This document shows, piece by piece, positions 24,462-31,640 of a stretch of DNA of 41,407 bases. This DNA comes from Oscillospiraceae bacterium (GTDB lineage: Bacteria > Bacillota > Clostridia > Oscillospirales > Oscillospiraceae): assembly GCA_022793685.1 (NCBI GenBank), contig JAAWDI010000038.1, positions 1 to 41,407 on the forward strand, in the 5' to 3' direction. The notes beneath the pieces were generated by a model. The model was not told the origin of the DNA. It searched no databases and saw only the letters and a program-made list of their open reading frames with translations. The position numbers and the translations under genes were made by a program. How positions within the stretch are numbered: the stretch's first letter is position 1; each line of letters begins with the position of its first letter.

Positions 24462-25256
24462 TTAAGAGAGCAGCATTCTGTCGTTGTTCAGCTCACCGCC
24501 GCTTGCTTGGGAAAACTTTTGCAGCAGGTCTTCCACGGTGAGCTTCTTCTTTTCCTCGCCCTTGATGTCAAGAATGATGCGCCCGTCGTGCATCATCACC
24601 AGACGGTTTCCGTGGGCGATGGCGTCCTTCATGTTGTGGGTCACCATCATGGTGGTCAAATGATGTTCGGCAATTATCTGGTCGGAAAGCTCCAGCACCT
24701 TGGCCGCCGTTTTGGGGTCAAGCGCCGCCGTATGCTCGTCCAGCAAAAGCAGCTTGGGCTTTCTCAGGGTAGCCATCAGCAGGGTCAGCGCCTGCCGCTG
24801 GCCTCCGGAAAGCAGCCCCACCTTGGCGGTCAGACGGTCCTCAAGACCAAGGCCAAGGGTTTTCAGCAGTTCCCGGTACTCGTCCCGCTCCTTGTGGGTG
24901 ACCCCCCATTTCAGGCCGCGGCTTTCTCCTCGGCGGGCCGCCAGCGCCAGATTTTCGTCAATCTGCATCCCAGCGGCGGTGCCTGTCATAGGGTCTTGGA
25001 ATACCCGCCCCAGAAATTTAGCGCGCTTGTACTCCGGCAGGCGGGTGATGTCCTCGCCGCCGATGCGGATGGTTCCCTTGTCCACCGGGAATACGCCCGC
25101 AATGGCGTTCAGCGTGGTGGACTTACCCGCGCCGTTGCCGCCGATAACCGTAACAAAGTCGCCTTCCTCCAGCTGAAGGTTCACACCATTCAGCGCCCGC
25201 TTTTCGTTGACGGTGCCGGCGTTGAAGGTCTTATAAATGTTGTCCAGCAACAGCAT
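24462..25256 (-). CDS. ABC transporter ATP-binding protein (TrpZ-type)
   Basis: A 264-residue ATPase. Walker A is GGNGAGKST (39-47), the signature is LSGGQRQAL and Walker B LLLLDEHTAALD. With the permease and binding protein upstream it forms a three-gene importer of the ABC_sub_bind type (TrpXYZ-like). The ATG overlaps the permease stop as TGATG, which decides the start; the frame is open further upstream but only inside the permease gene. Confidence 0.9.
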   Translation of the reverse strand: MLLLDNIYKTFNAGTVNEKRALNGVNLQLEEGDFVTVIGGNGAGKSTTLNAIAGVFPVDKGTIRIGGEDITRLPEYKRAKFLGRVFQDPMTGTAAGMQIDENLALAARRGESRGLKWGVTHKERDEYRELLKTLGLGLEDRLTAKVGLLSGGQRQALTLLMATLRKPKLLLLDEHTAALDPKTAAKVLELSDQIIAEHHLTTMMVTHNMKDAIAHGNRLVMMHDGRIILDIKGEEKKKLTVEDLLQKFSQASGGELNNDRMLLS

Positions 25257-26152
25257 CAGGCCGCGCCTCCCTTCTTCTGGCTCACGCCCCGGAAGAGCTT
25301 CTCCCGAATGAGGGGCAGAGACAGGCAGACGGCCACCGTGATGGCGGTAAACAGCTTCAGGTCGTTGGAGTCCATGCCCATTTTCAGCACCACAGCGATG
25401 ATAATGCGGTACACCACCGCGCCCAAACTGACCGAAACCAGCGTGCGCTTGAAGGTGCGGGTACCGAAAATGACCTCGCCGATGATGAGGGAAGCCAGCC
25501 CGATGACGATGGAGCCGGTGCCCATCTGGATGTCCGAATAAGACTGGTTCTGGGCGATAAGCGCGCCGGAAAAGCCAACCATGGCGTTTGAAATCATCAA
25601 CCCCAGAATTTTCATGTTGTTGGTGTTGATGCCCTGCGCCCGCGCCATCTGGGCGTTGCTGCCGGTGGCGCGGACGGCGCTGCCCAGCTCTGTTCCGAAA
25701 AACCAGTAGAGCAATACGCACACCACAACCACACAGGCCACGCCGACAATGAGGATGGACATATTCTTGGAAAGGCCCAGCTTTTGCAAGGGGCTGAACA
25801 CCGTTTCAATGCGCAGCAGGGACACGTTGGACTTACCCATAATGCGCATATTGACCGACCACAGGGCAATCATGGTCAAGATGCCGGACAGCAGAGGCGG
25901 TATCCTCAATTTGGTGTGCAGCAGCCCCGTACACAGCCCCGCCAGCATACCGACCACCGCCGCCACCAGCGTGGCTGCCCACGGATTTATGCCGCCGGAC
26001 AGCAGCCGGGCGCAGATAGACGCCCCCAGCGTAATGGTGCCTTCCACGGTCAGGTCGGCCACATCAAGGATGCGGTAGGTGATATAGACGCCCAACGCCA
26101 TAACAGCCCACAAGCTGCCCAGCGATATTGCGCCCAAAAGGACATTTCCCAT
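25256..26152 (-). CDS. ABC transporter permease (TrpY-type)
   Basis: A 298-residue membrane protein with about eight to nine hydrophobic segments, starting LLGAISLGSLWAVMALGVYI. It resembles the branched-chain amino acid/ribose permease class that pairs with ABC_sub_bind proteins. Conserved loops include RILDVADLTVEGT near residue 28 and the LSGALIAQNQ-like stretch GFSGALIAQNQSYSD near 193. GAGGAGAGG precedes the ATG. Confidence 0.88.
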   Translation of the reverse strand: MGNVLLGAISLGSLWAVMALGVYITYRILDVADLTVEGTITLGASICARLLSGGINPWAATLVAAVVGMLAGLCTGLLHTKLRIPPLLSGILTMIALWSVNMRIMGKSNVSLLRIETVFSPLQKLGLSKNMSILIVGVACVVVVCVLLYWFFGTELGSAVRATGSNAQMARAQGINTNNMKILGLMISNAMVGFSGALIAQNQSYSDIQMGTGSIVIGLASLIIGEVIFGTRTFKRTLVSVSLGAVVYRIIIAVVLKMGMDSNDLKLFTAITVAVCLSLPLIREKLFRGVSQKKGGAA

Positions 26153-26245
26153 AGATGCCCTCTCCTCTTTTCTTTATTATCAAGGGACGGCAGGAGCGCA
26201 GACTGCGCCCCTGCCGTCTTCGGTGTTCTCTTGTTGCGGCGTCCC

Positions 26246-27262
26246 TCAGCTCTCGCTGGGACGGATAACGTAATCGGCGTATTTATCGGGCACCGCAAGC
26301 TTCAGCTCATCGGCCACATCGCCGTTGAAGCAATACTCGAACTCAGACGCGCCCTTGATGGGCATGGTTGCGGGGTCGGCGCCGTTCACCAGGATTTCAT
26401 AGGCCATCAGGCCGGCCTGGTAGCCGATTGCGTAATAGGTCAGGGACAGGGTGGCAAAGCCGCCGTTTTCCACCATGCCGACCTCACCGCAGAAGGTGGG
26501 GATTCCGGCAGGAGTCGCAACCTCATACACCGTGGGCATGGTGGTTGCAAAAACATTGTCGGTGGGAAGGTAGATAGCGTCGCACTCGGTCACAATAGCG
26601 GAAACAGCCTGCTGCACGTCGTTGGTGCTGGAAACGGTGCGCTCCACATAGGCGATGCCCTTCCCGTCCAGCCACGCCTTGGCAATGTCCACCTGAAGCC
26701 GAGAGTTGTCCTCCGCGTTGCAGTACAGGAAGCCGACGGTCTTTACATCGGGGCAGATTTCAAACATCAGCTCCATCTGGCTCTCCACTGGATTCATATC
26801 GGTGGTGCCGGTGACGTTGCCGCCGGGGGCGCTCTCGTCGTCTACCAGACCGGTCTCGGTATAGCTGGTGATGGCGGTTCCGATGATGGGGATAGTCTCC
26901 GTCTTGGAGGCCATGGTCTGGGCGGCGGTGGTCGCGATGGCCAGCGCCAAATCCACATTGTCAGACACAAACTGCTCGGCAATCGTGCTCAGGTTGTTGG
27001 GGTCGCCGTTGCCGTTCTGATAATTGATGGTCAGGTTCTGACCCTCCACCAGTCCTTTGTCAGCCAGCGCCGCCACAAAGCCCTCGCGGGCGCCGTCCAG
27101 CGCCACATGTTCCATTTGCTGGATGATGCCAATTGTGTAATGCTCGCCGTCGGTGGGGGCGGGGGTGCCGCTTTCCTCCGGCTCGCCGCCGGTGCAGGCG
27201 GCCAACGCCGCAATCATTGCCACAGCCAGAAGCACGGCCATGACCTTGCGCAATCTTTTCAT
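26246..27262 (-). CDS. Substrate-binding lipoprotein, ABC_sub_bind family (TrpX-type)
   Basis: A 338-residue exported lipoprotein. The signal peptide has KR residues, a hydrophobic stretch and the lipobox LAAC with Cys23 as the lipidated residue. The mature part begins YTIGIIQQMEHVALDGAREGF, a signature of PF04392 proteins such as the tryptophan-binding TrpX of streptococci; other members bind other ligands, so tryptophan is only a candidate. First gene of the transporter operon, 94 bases ahead of the permease. AGGAGG is at the right distance. Its leader carries a hairpin and an inverted repeat (see separate entries). Confidence 0.88.
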   Translation of the reverse strand: MKRLRKVMAVLLAVAMIAALAACTGGEPEESGTPAPTDGEHYTIGIIQQMEHVALDGAREGFVAALADKGLVEGQNLTINYQNGNGDPNNLSTIAEQFVSDNVDLALAIATTAAQTMASKTETIPIIGTAITSYTETGLVDDESAPGGNVTGTTDMNPVESQMELMFEICPDVKTVGFLYCNAEDNSRLQVDIAKAWLDGKGIAYVERTVSSTNDVQQAVSAIVTECDAIYLPTDNVFATTMPTVYEVATPAGIPTFCGEVGMVENGGFATLSLTYYAIGYQAGLMAYEILVNGADPATMPIKGASEFEYCFNGDVADELKLAVPDKYADYVIRPSES

Positions 27263-27301
27263 ATCTTCTTCCTCCTATCAACCTTTCTCAAACTCGTGCA
27301 C

Positions 27302-27323
27302 TTTAGCACTTTGTGGTGCTAAA
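27302..27323. promoter_or_regulatory. Inverted repeat in the transporter leader
   Basis: TTTAGCAC (27302-27309) and GTGCTAAA (27316-27323) are perfect 8-base arms around a 6-base spacer, 34 to 55 bases downstream of the predicted RNA start and 40 bases upstream of the binding-protein ATG. It may be a DNA operator or an RNA hairpin. Confidence 0.5.
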
Positions 27324-27335
27324 TTATCGCCGCAA

Positions 27336-27355
27336 GAAAAAATCACTTTCGTGAT
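27336..27355 (-). promoter_or_regulatory. Small hairpin with T-run at the 5' end of the transporter transcript
   Basis: On the minus strand ATCAC-GAAA-GTGAT is followed by five T. The stem starts within two bases of the predicted RNA start. Five base pairs is short for a terminator, so a role as early attenuator or 5'-end protector is uncertain. Confidence 0.35.
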
Positions 27356-27362
27356 GTGTGCT

Positions 27363-27391
27363 ATTATAGTGCCTCTCACGTGGAAAGTCAA
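27363..27391 (-). promoter_or_regulatory. Promoter of the TrpXYZ-type transporter operon
   Basis: On the minus strand TTGACT (27386-27391), a 17-base spacer and a consensus TATAAT (27363-27368), about 100 bases upstream of the ATG at 27262. Confidence 0.8.
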
Positions 27392-27431
27392 TCCCTTATT
27401 TCGACGGCGGCTTTCGTAAGACATTCTTTAT

Positions 27432-27460
27432 TGGACATTTTCTTCCCCCTGTGGTACAAT
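27432..27460 (+). promoter_or_regulatory. Promoter of the tagA-like operon
   Basis: TGGACA (27432-27437), a 17-base spacer and TACAAT (27455-27460) within the extended -10 TGGTACAAT, the same extended element as at 23935-23943. Confidence 0.65.
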
Positions 27461-27515
27461 ATCCGCACAGTGGATTTTTGTGCCTTCATTCTTGTGCACT
27501 TGGGAGGACATTTCC

Positions 27516-28253
27516 TTGCGACTTGACATTTTAGGGGTCGGCTTCGACCCCATTACCTTGCCCGACGCTGTCACGGCCGGTATGGCGCTTGCAGGCAGCG
27601 AGGGCTTCCACTATGTGGTTACCCCCAACCCGGAGATTGTTTTGCTGGCTGACCGGGACGAGCACTTCCGCTCCATCCTCTACCATGCAGACCTGGTGCT
27701 GGCGGACGGCGTGGGCGTCATTCACGCCGCCAACATTCTCGGCACGCCTCTGCCCGGCCGGGTGACCGGCATCGACTTCGCCGCCGGACTGATGCAGGAA
27801 ATGGCCCGCACCGGAGAAAAAAAGCTCTTTCTTCTGGGTGCCAAGCCCGGCGTGGCAGCGGAGGCCGGTCGGCGGCTCCAAAAAACCTATCCCGGTCTGA
27901 ACGTCTGCGGTACCCGCGACGGGTACTTCAAGGATGCGGAAAGCGAGGCGGTGGCCGCCCAGGTTGCCCAAAGCGGCGCGGACGTGCTATTCGTCTGTCT
28001 GGGCGCGCCCAAGCAGGAGAAGTGGCTGGCCCAGTACGGAAAAGCCTGCGGCGTTCATCTGGCCGCCGGTCTGGGCGGCGTGCTGGATGTATTCGCCGGC
28101 AATGTAGACCGTGCGCCCGCCGCTTTCCAAAAGGCGGGCATGGAGTGGTTCTACCGGCTGGTGAAGCAGCCCTCCCGCATCGGCCGCATGGCCAAGCTGC
28201 CCGGCTTTCTGGGCAAGGCGGTGGCCGCGCGGGTCAAACGCGGTAAATCCTGA
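27516..28253 (+). CDS. WecG/TagA/CpsF-family glycosyltransferase
   Basis: A 245-residue inverting glycosyltransferase of GT family 26, which in TagA and WecG adds N-acetylmannosamine (or its uronic form) to undecaprenyl-diphospho-GlcNAc. Seen are TPNPEIVLLADRD, LVLADGVGVI, FLLGAKPGVA, and GAPKQEKWL near residue 170. I choose the TTG at 27516 because GGGAGG lies nine bases before it; an ATG at 27480 would add 12 poorly conserved residues. It heads an operon with tmk, a DJ-1 protein and a folate enzyme. Confidence 0.88.
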   Translation: MRLDILGVGFDPITLPDAVTAGMALAGSEGFHYVVTPNPEIVLLADRDEHFRSILYHADLVLADGVGVIHAANILGTPLPGRVTGIDFAAGLMQEMARTGEKKLFLLGAKPGVAAEAGRRLQKTYPGLNVCGTRDGYFKDAESEAVAAQVAQSGADVLFVCLGAPKQEKWLAQYGKACGVHLAAGLGGVLDVFAGNVDRAPAAFQKAGMEWFYRLVKQPSRIGRMAKLPGFLGKAVAARVKRGKS

Positions 28254-28273
28254 TAAAAAGGAGGCGTCCCCCC

Positions 28274-28948
28274 ATGGCAGGAACGCTTATCGTATTGGAG
28301 GGCACCGACGGCTCCGGCAAGTCCACGCAGTTTGAGCGGCTCTGCCGCCTGATGGCGGCGGAGAACCGCGACTTTCAGCGGCTTGTCTTTCCCCAGTACA
28401 GCGAGCCGTCCTCCGCTCTGCTGAAAATGTATTTGCAGGGTGAATTTGGCTCCCATCCCTCCGATGTGAACGCCTATGCAGCCTCCACCTTCTACGCTGT
28501 CGACCGTTACGCCTCTTACAAAAAGGTGTGGGGCCGCTTCTATGAGGACGGAGGGCTGGTGCTGGCTGACCGGTACACCACCTCCAACGCGGTGCATCAG
28601 GCCGCCAAGCTGCCGGAGGAGGAGCGGGACGGCTTCTTCCGCTGGCTGATGGAATTTGAGTGCGGCAAGCTGGGTCTCCCTGAGCCTGCGCTTGTCCTCT
28701 ATTTGGACGTGCCAACCGAGTTGGCCGTCCAGAACCTCCGCCGCCGTGAGGCCGAGCGCCATACCACCGGCGACATTCACGAGGTGGACACTGGTTACCT
28801 CCGCACTTGTCGGGAAACTGCCCGCCATGCCGCCCAGGTGCTGGGCTGGCGCACCGTCTCCTGTACGGACGCCTCCGGCGCCATGCGCACGGTGGACGAC
28901 ATTGGGGCGGAAATCGAAGCATTGGTTCGTACAGTTCTTGACCGCTGA
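28274..28948 (+). CDS. tmk: Thymidylate kinase
   Basis: A 224-residue dTMP kinase of the P-loop NMP-kinase fold. The P-loop is EGTDGSGKST (9-18), followed by FPQYSEPSSALLKMYLQGEFG; LADRYTTSN holds the DRY-type motif of the family. It phosphorylates dTMP for DNA synthesis. AAGGAGG lies before the ATG and the gene starts 20 bases after the glycosyltransferase stop. Confidence 0.92.
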   Translation: MAGTLIVLEGTDGSGKSTQFERLCRLMAAENRDFQRLVFPQYSEPSSALLKMYLQGEFGSHPSDVNAYAASTFYAVDRYASYKKVWGRFYEDGGLVLADRYTTSNAVHQAAKLPEEERDGFFRWLMEFECGKLGLPEPALVLYLDVPTELAVQNLRRREAERHTTGDIHEVDTGYLRTCRETARHAAQVLGWRTVSCTDASGAMRTVDDIGAEIEALVRTVLDR

Positions 28949-28963
28949 ATAAGGAGGCGCAGA

Positions 28964-29506
28964 ATGGTCTACATTTTACTGGCCGACGGCTTTGAAGAGA
29001 TGGAAGCTCTCGTTCCCGCCGACCTGCTTCGCCGGGCTGGGGCGGAGGTCGCCCTTGTTTCGGTCGCGGGGCAGGAGTTTGTCACCGGGCTGCATGGCGT
29101 CGCCGTCAAAGCTGACCTTTCCCTCTGTGACACCAGCGTCGGGGCGGGCGAAATGGTCGTCCTGCCCGGCGGCGCAGGCTGGCGCAACGGCGCCAGCCCT
29201 GAAACGGAAGCCCTTGTGCGCGGCATTTTCCAAAAGGGCGGCTGGGTGACCGCTATCTGTGCCGCCCCCACCCTGCTGGGCAGCTTTGGTCTGCTGGACG
29301 GCAGGCGCGCCGTCTGCTACCCCGGTATGGAGGACGGCCTCACGGGCGCTGTTGTCTGCAAGGGCGAGCAGGTGGTGCACGACGGCAACCTCATCACCGG
29401 CGAAGGCCCTGGCTCCGCTTATCCCTTCGCCCTTGCGCTGGTGGAAGCTTTGAAAGGCCCTGCCGCACTGGAGCAGGTGCGTGGTGAAACCTATTACCGC
29501 GGCTGA
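28964..29506 (+). CDS. DJ-1/PfpI family protein
   Basis: A 180-residue protein of the DJ-1 branch. The reactive cysteine is Cys99 in TAICAAPTLLG and the partner acid is Glu14 in DGFEEMEALVP, aligning with Cys106 and Glu18 of human DJ-1. Members are often called 4-methyl-5(b-hydroxyethyl)-thiazole monophosphate biosynthesis proteins or deglycases, both disputed. AAGGAGG precedes the ATG. The gene overlaps the start of the folate gene. Confidence 0.88.
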   Translation: MVYILLADGFEEMEALVPADLLRRAGAEVALVSVAGQEFVTGLHGVAVKADLSLCDTSVGAGEMVVLPGGAGWRNGASPETEALVRGIFQKGGWVTAICAAPTLLGSFGLLDGRRAVCYPGMEDGLTGAVVCKGEQVVHDGNLITGEGPGSAYPFALALVEALKGPAALEQVRGETYYRG

Positions 29507-30107
29507 ACAAAAGGCTGCCCTTCGACGGGAAATTAAGGCGGCGCTGGCCGCCCTTACCCCGGAGGAGCGCGCCGCAGGCGATGCTTTGCTGTTCGCCCGC
29601 TTCTTGTCCCTTCCGCAGATGAAGGCAGCGCAGCAAGTCATGCTGTTCGCCGGTATGGGCAGCGAGCCGGACACCATGTCCCTGATTGCCGCCCTGCTCC
29701 AAGCGGGCAAAGCCGTGGCTCTGCCCCGGTGCCTGTCTGGCCACAACATGGAGGCCCGCATCTGGGACGGCGCTGTTCCGCTGGTACGCCACCCCCTTGG
29801 AATGTTAGAACCGTCTGAGCAATGTCCGGTGGTTCCGCCGGAGGAGCTTGACCTCATTCTGGCCCCTGCCCTGTGTTATGACACAGCAGGCCGCAGGCTG
29901 GGCCACGGCGGCGGGTTTTATGACCGTTTTCTGGCCCGCTGTGGCTGCCCAGTGGCCGGTCTTTGTCGGGATGCAGTGCTTCAGCAGGCCGTTCCTTCAG
30001 AGAAGCATGACCTGCCCGTATCTATTGTGGTAACGGAAACCCGAATATACGAAACGAGGCCTCCCGAAGGAGGCCCCGCTTCTGACGGTTCCGCTTGCGT
30101 GGGGTAA
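29481..30107 (+). CDS. 5-formyltetrahydrofolate cyclo-ligase
   Basis: A 208-residue enzyme that uses ATP to convert 5-formyl-THF to 5,10-methenyl-THF. The N-terminal basic segment KAALRREIKAALAAL and the C-terminal GHGGGFYDRFL substrate loop are diagnostic, with APALCYDTAGRRLG in front. Adjacent GTG codons at 29481 and 29484 are both possible starts inside the DJ-1 gene. Last of the four-gene operon; the final 17 codons overlap a hairpin that probably terminates the opposing gene. Confidence 0.88.
   Translation: MVKPITAAEQKAALRREIKAALAALTPEERAAGDALLFARFLSLPQMKAAQQVMLFAGMGSEPDTMSLIAALLQAGKAVALPRCLSGHNMEARIWDGAVPLVRHPLGMLEPSEQCPVVPPEELDLILAPALCYDTAGRRLGHGGGFYDRFLARCGCPVAGLCRDAVLQQAVPSEKHDLPVSIVVTETRIYETRPPEGGPASDGSACVG
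30057..30075 (-). terminator. Probable weak terminator of the Cys-rich protein gene
   Basis: GGCCTCC (30058-30064) pairs with GGAGGCC (30069-30075) around a UUCG-type loop on the minus strand, followed by TCGTTTCG. The T-run is poor. The element lies inside the end of the cyclo-ligase gene. Confidence 0.4.
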
Positions 30108-30117
30108 GTAGCGCTGC

Positions 30118-30288
30118 TCAGCAGCCGCAGCCGTCGTTGCAGCCACAGCCGCAACCGCAGCCGTTGTTGCAGCCGCAGCCACAACCGCAGCCCCCGTTGT
30201 TCCCGCTGCCGCAGCAGCAGAACAGGATGATGAGGATCAGGATGATCCACAGGCAGCCGCTGCCGCCCCAGTTATTTCCGCAACACAT
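30118..30288 (-). CDS. Small Gly-Cys repeat protein
   Basis: A 56-residue protein. It starts MCCGNNWGGSG, then has a very hydrophobic stretch CLWIILILIILFCCC (about residues 12-26), then an array of GCGC, GCNNGCGC and GCNDGCGC units to the end; about a third of residues are Cys. The SD GAGGTGA at 30297-30303 overlaps a GTG at 30300 and fits the ATG at 30288 better. Similar short cysteine-rich proteins are common in clostridia and are sometimes named after chorion proteins or linked to spore coats, but I do not know a proven function. It could sit in a membrane and bind metal. Confidence 0.65.
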   Translation of the reverse strand: MCCGNNWGGSGCLWIILILIILFCCCGSGNNGGCGCGCGCNNGCGCGCGCNDGCGC

Positions 30289-30401
30289 GATTTCTTTCAC
30301 CTCACTTGTTTTTTCTATGCCATACTATGGCGCTGCCGCTTGTCTGGTTCCGCAGCAGAGAAAAAACAACGCCACGTTTTTTCAGTTAGGAGTGTAGAGC
30401 T

Positions 30402-31571
30402 ATGTCCGAGCAGGAACCCCGCCGCCGCAGTGACAGCCGCCAGCGCAGCTATTCACAGGATGGCCGGCGCAGTTATGCACAGCAGGAAAGCCGCCGCGGC
30501 AGCGCGCCGGAACACCGCAACACACGGCGCAGGCGCAGAAACAATTCGTCCATTCTGCTGTACGTCGTCTTTGTCATTGGCGTATCGCTGCTGCTGTCCG
30601 TGGTGGCTTGGGTGTGGGCCAACGATATACTGGCCCTGAACAAAGACCCGCACACCGCCATCGTTGAAATCAAAGAGGAGGACAGTCTGGGCGACGTTAT
30701 CCGCACCTTAAAGGAGAACGACATCATCGACCACAAGCTGCTCTTCCGCCTGTTCGTGACCTTCTCCGGCTCCGGCGACGACATCTCTCCCGGCCGCTAT
30801 GAGCTGAACACCGATATGGACTACCGCGCCATCATCACCAACATCGGCCCCCGCTCGCCCTCCCGCCAGCAGGTGGACGTCACCATTCCGGAGGGCTACA
30901 CCATCGACCAGATATTCGCCCTGTTGGAGGAAAACAGCGTCTCCACAGTGGCCAAGCTCCAGGAGCAGGCCGCAAACCACAACTACAATTTCTCCTTCCT
31001 TCAGGAGCTTCCCTTGGGCGACTACCACCGTCTGGAGGGCTACCTCTTCCCCGACACCTATCAGTTTTATGTTGGGCAGGACCCCCTCTATGTCATCAAC
31101 AAAATGCTGCTGAACTTCGATTCCAAGGTCACGGACGAGATGCGCGCGCAGGTGGCGGACAGTGGATACAGCCTCCACGATATTGTCACCATCGCCTCTA
31201 TGATTGAAAAGGAAACCGACGGCAGTGACCAGCGCTCCATCGCTTCGGTTATCTTCAACCGTCTGCGCAATCCTGGCGCGGAAACGGCGGGCTATCTGCA
31301 AATCGACGCTACCCTGCAATATATTCTGCCAGAACGCAAGGAACTGTTGAGTGACGCTGACAAGCAGTTGGATTCCCCCTATAACACCTATCTGCATAAG
31401 GGGCTGCCCGCCGGGCCGATTTCCAATCCGGGCATGGCGTCCATCTATGCGGCCATGAATCCGGAAAATACCGGCTACTATTACTATGTGCTCAATCCAA
31501 ACACCAGCAAGCATGAATTCAGCAAAACCTATCGAGAGCACCAGGCCAAGGTGTCCCAATACGGCGGCTGA
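30402..31571 (+). CDS. mltG: Endolytic peptidoglycan transglycosylase MltG (YceG-like)
   Basis: A 389-residue membrane-anchored murein lytic transglycosylase thought to end nascent glycan strands. A charged cytosolic N-terminus rich in Arg and Ser (1-49) precedes one membrane span at about 51-72. The extracellular YceG domain shows EGYLFPDTYQF (212-222), the catalytic Glu269 in IASMIEKET, then SVIFNRL and GLPAGPISNPGMASI. The 48-residue basic leader is longer than usual. Followed by its own terminator and the U32 gene, the order seen in Bacillus subtilis (yrrL-yrrN/O). Confidence 0.93.
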   Translation: MSEQEPRRRSDSRQRSYSQDGRRSYAQQESRRGSAPEHRNTRRRRRNNSSILLYVVFVIGVSLLLSVVAWVWANDILALNKDPHTAIVEIKEEDSLGDVIRTLKENDIIDHKLLFRLFVTFSGSGDDISPGRYELNTDMDYRAIITNIGPRSPSRQQVDVTIPEGYTIDQIFALLEENSVSTVAKLQEQAANHNYNFSFLQELPLGDYHRLEGYLFPDTYQFYVGQDPLYVINKMLLNFDSKVTDEMRAQVADSGYSLHDIVTIASMIEKETDGSDQRSIASVIFNRLRNPGAETAGYLQIDATLQYILPERKELLSDADKQLDSPYNTYLHKGLPAGPISNPGMASIYAAMNPENTGYYYYVLNPNTSKHEFSKTYREHQAKVSQYGG

Positions 31572-31587
31572 CGGTACAAGAAACAGC

Positions 31588-31619
31588 AAAAGGGGCAGCC
31601 GGTTACGGCTGCCCCTTTT
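31588..31619 (+). terminator. Terminator after mltG
   Basis: A 14-base perfect stem (31588-31601 with 31606-31619, loop GTTA) ending in four T. The U32 gene starts 22 bases later, so some read-through is likely. Confidence 0.8.
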
Positions 31620-31640
31620 CGTAGGAAGGGAGGGATTCCC

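Noticed and set aside
25784-27322. A 512-codon plus-strand frame.
   Set aside because: Opposite the permease and binding-protein genes and extending over their promoter region; no recognisable domain.
30118-30195. A tandem repeat or CRISPR-like array of GCAGCC units.
   Set aside because: The units are short, unspaced and in frame with the Gly-Cys protein, so they are coding repeats.
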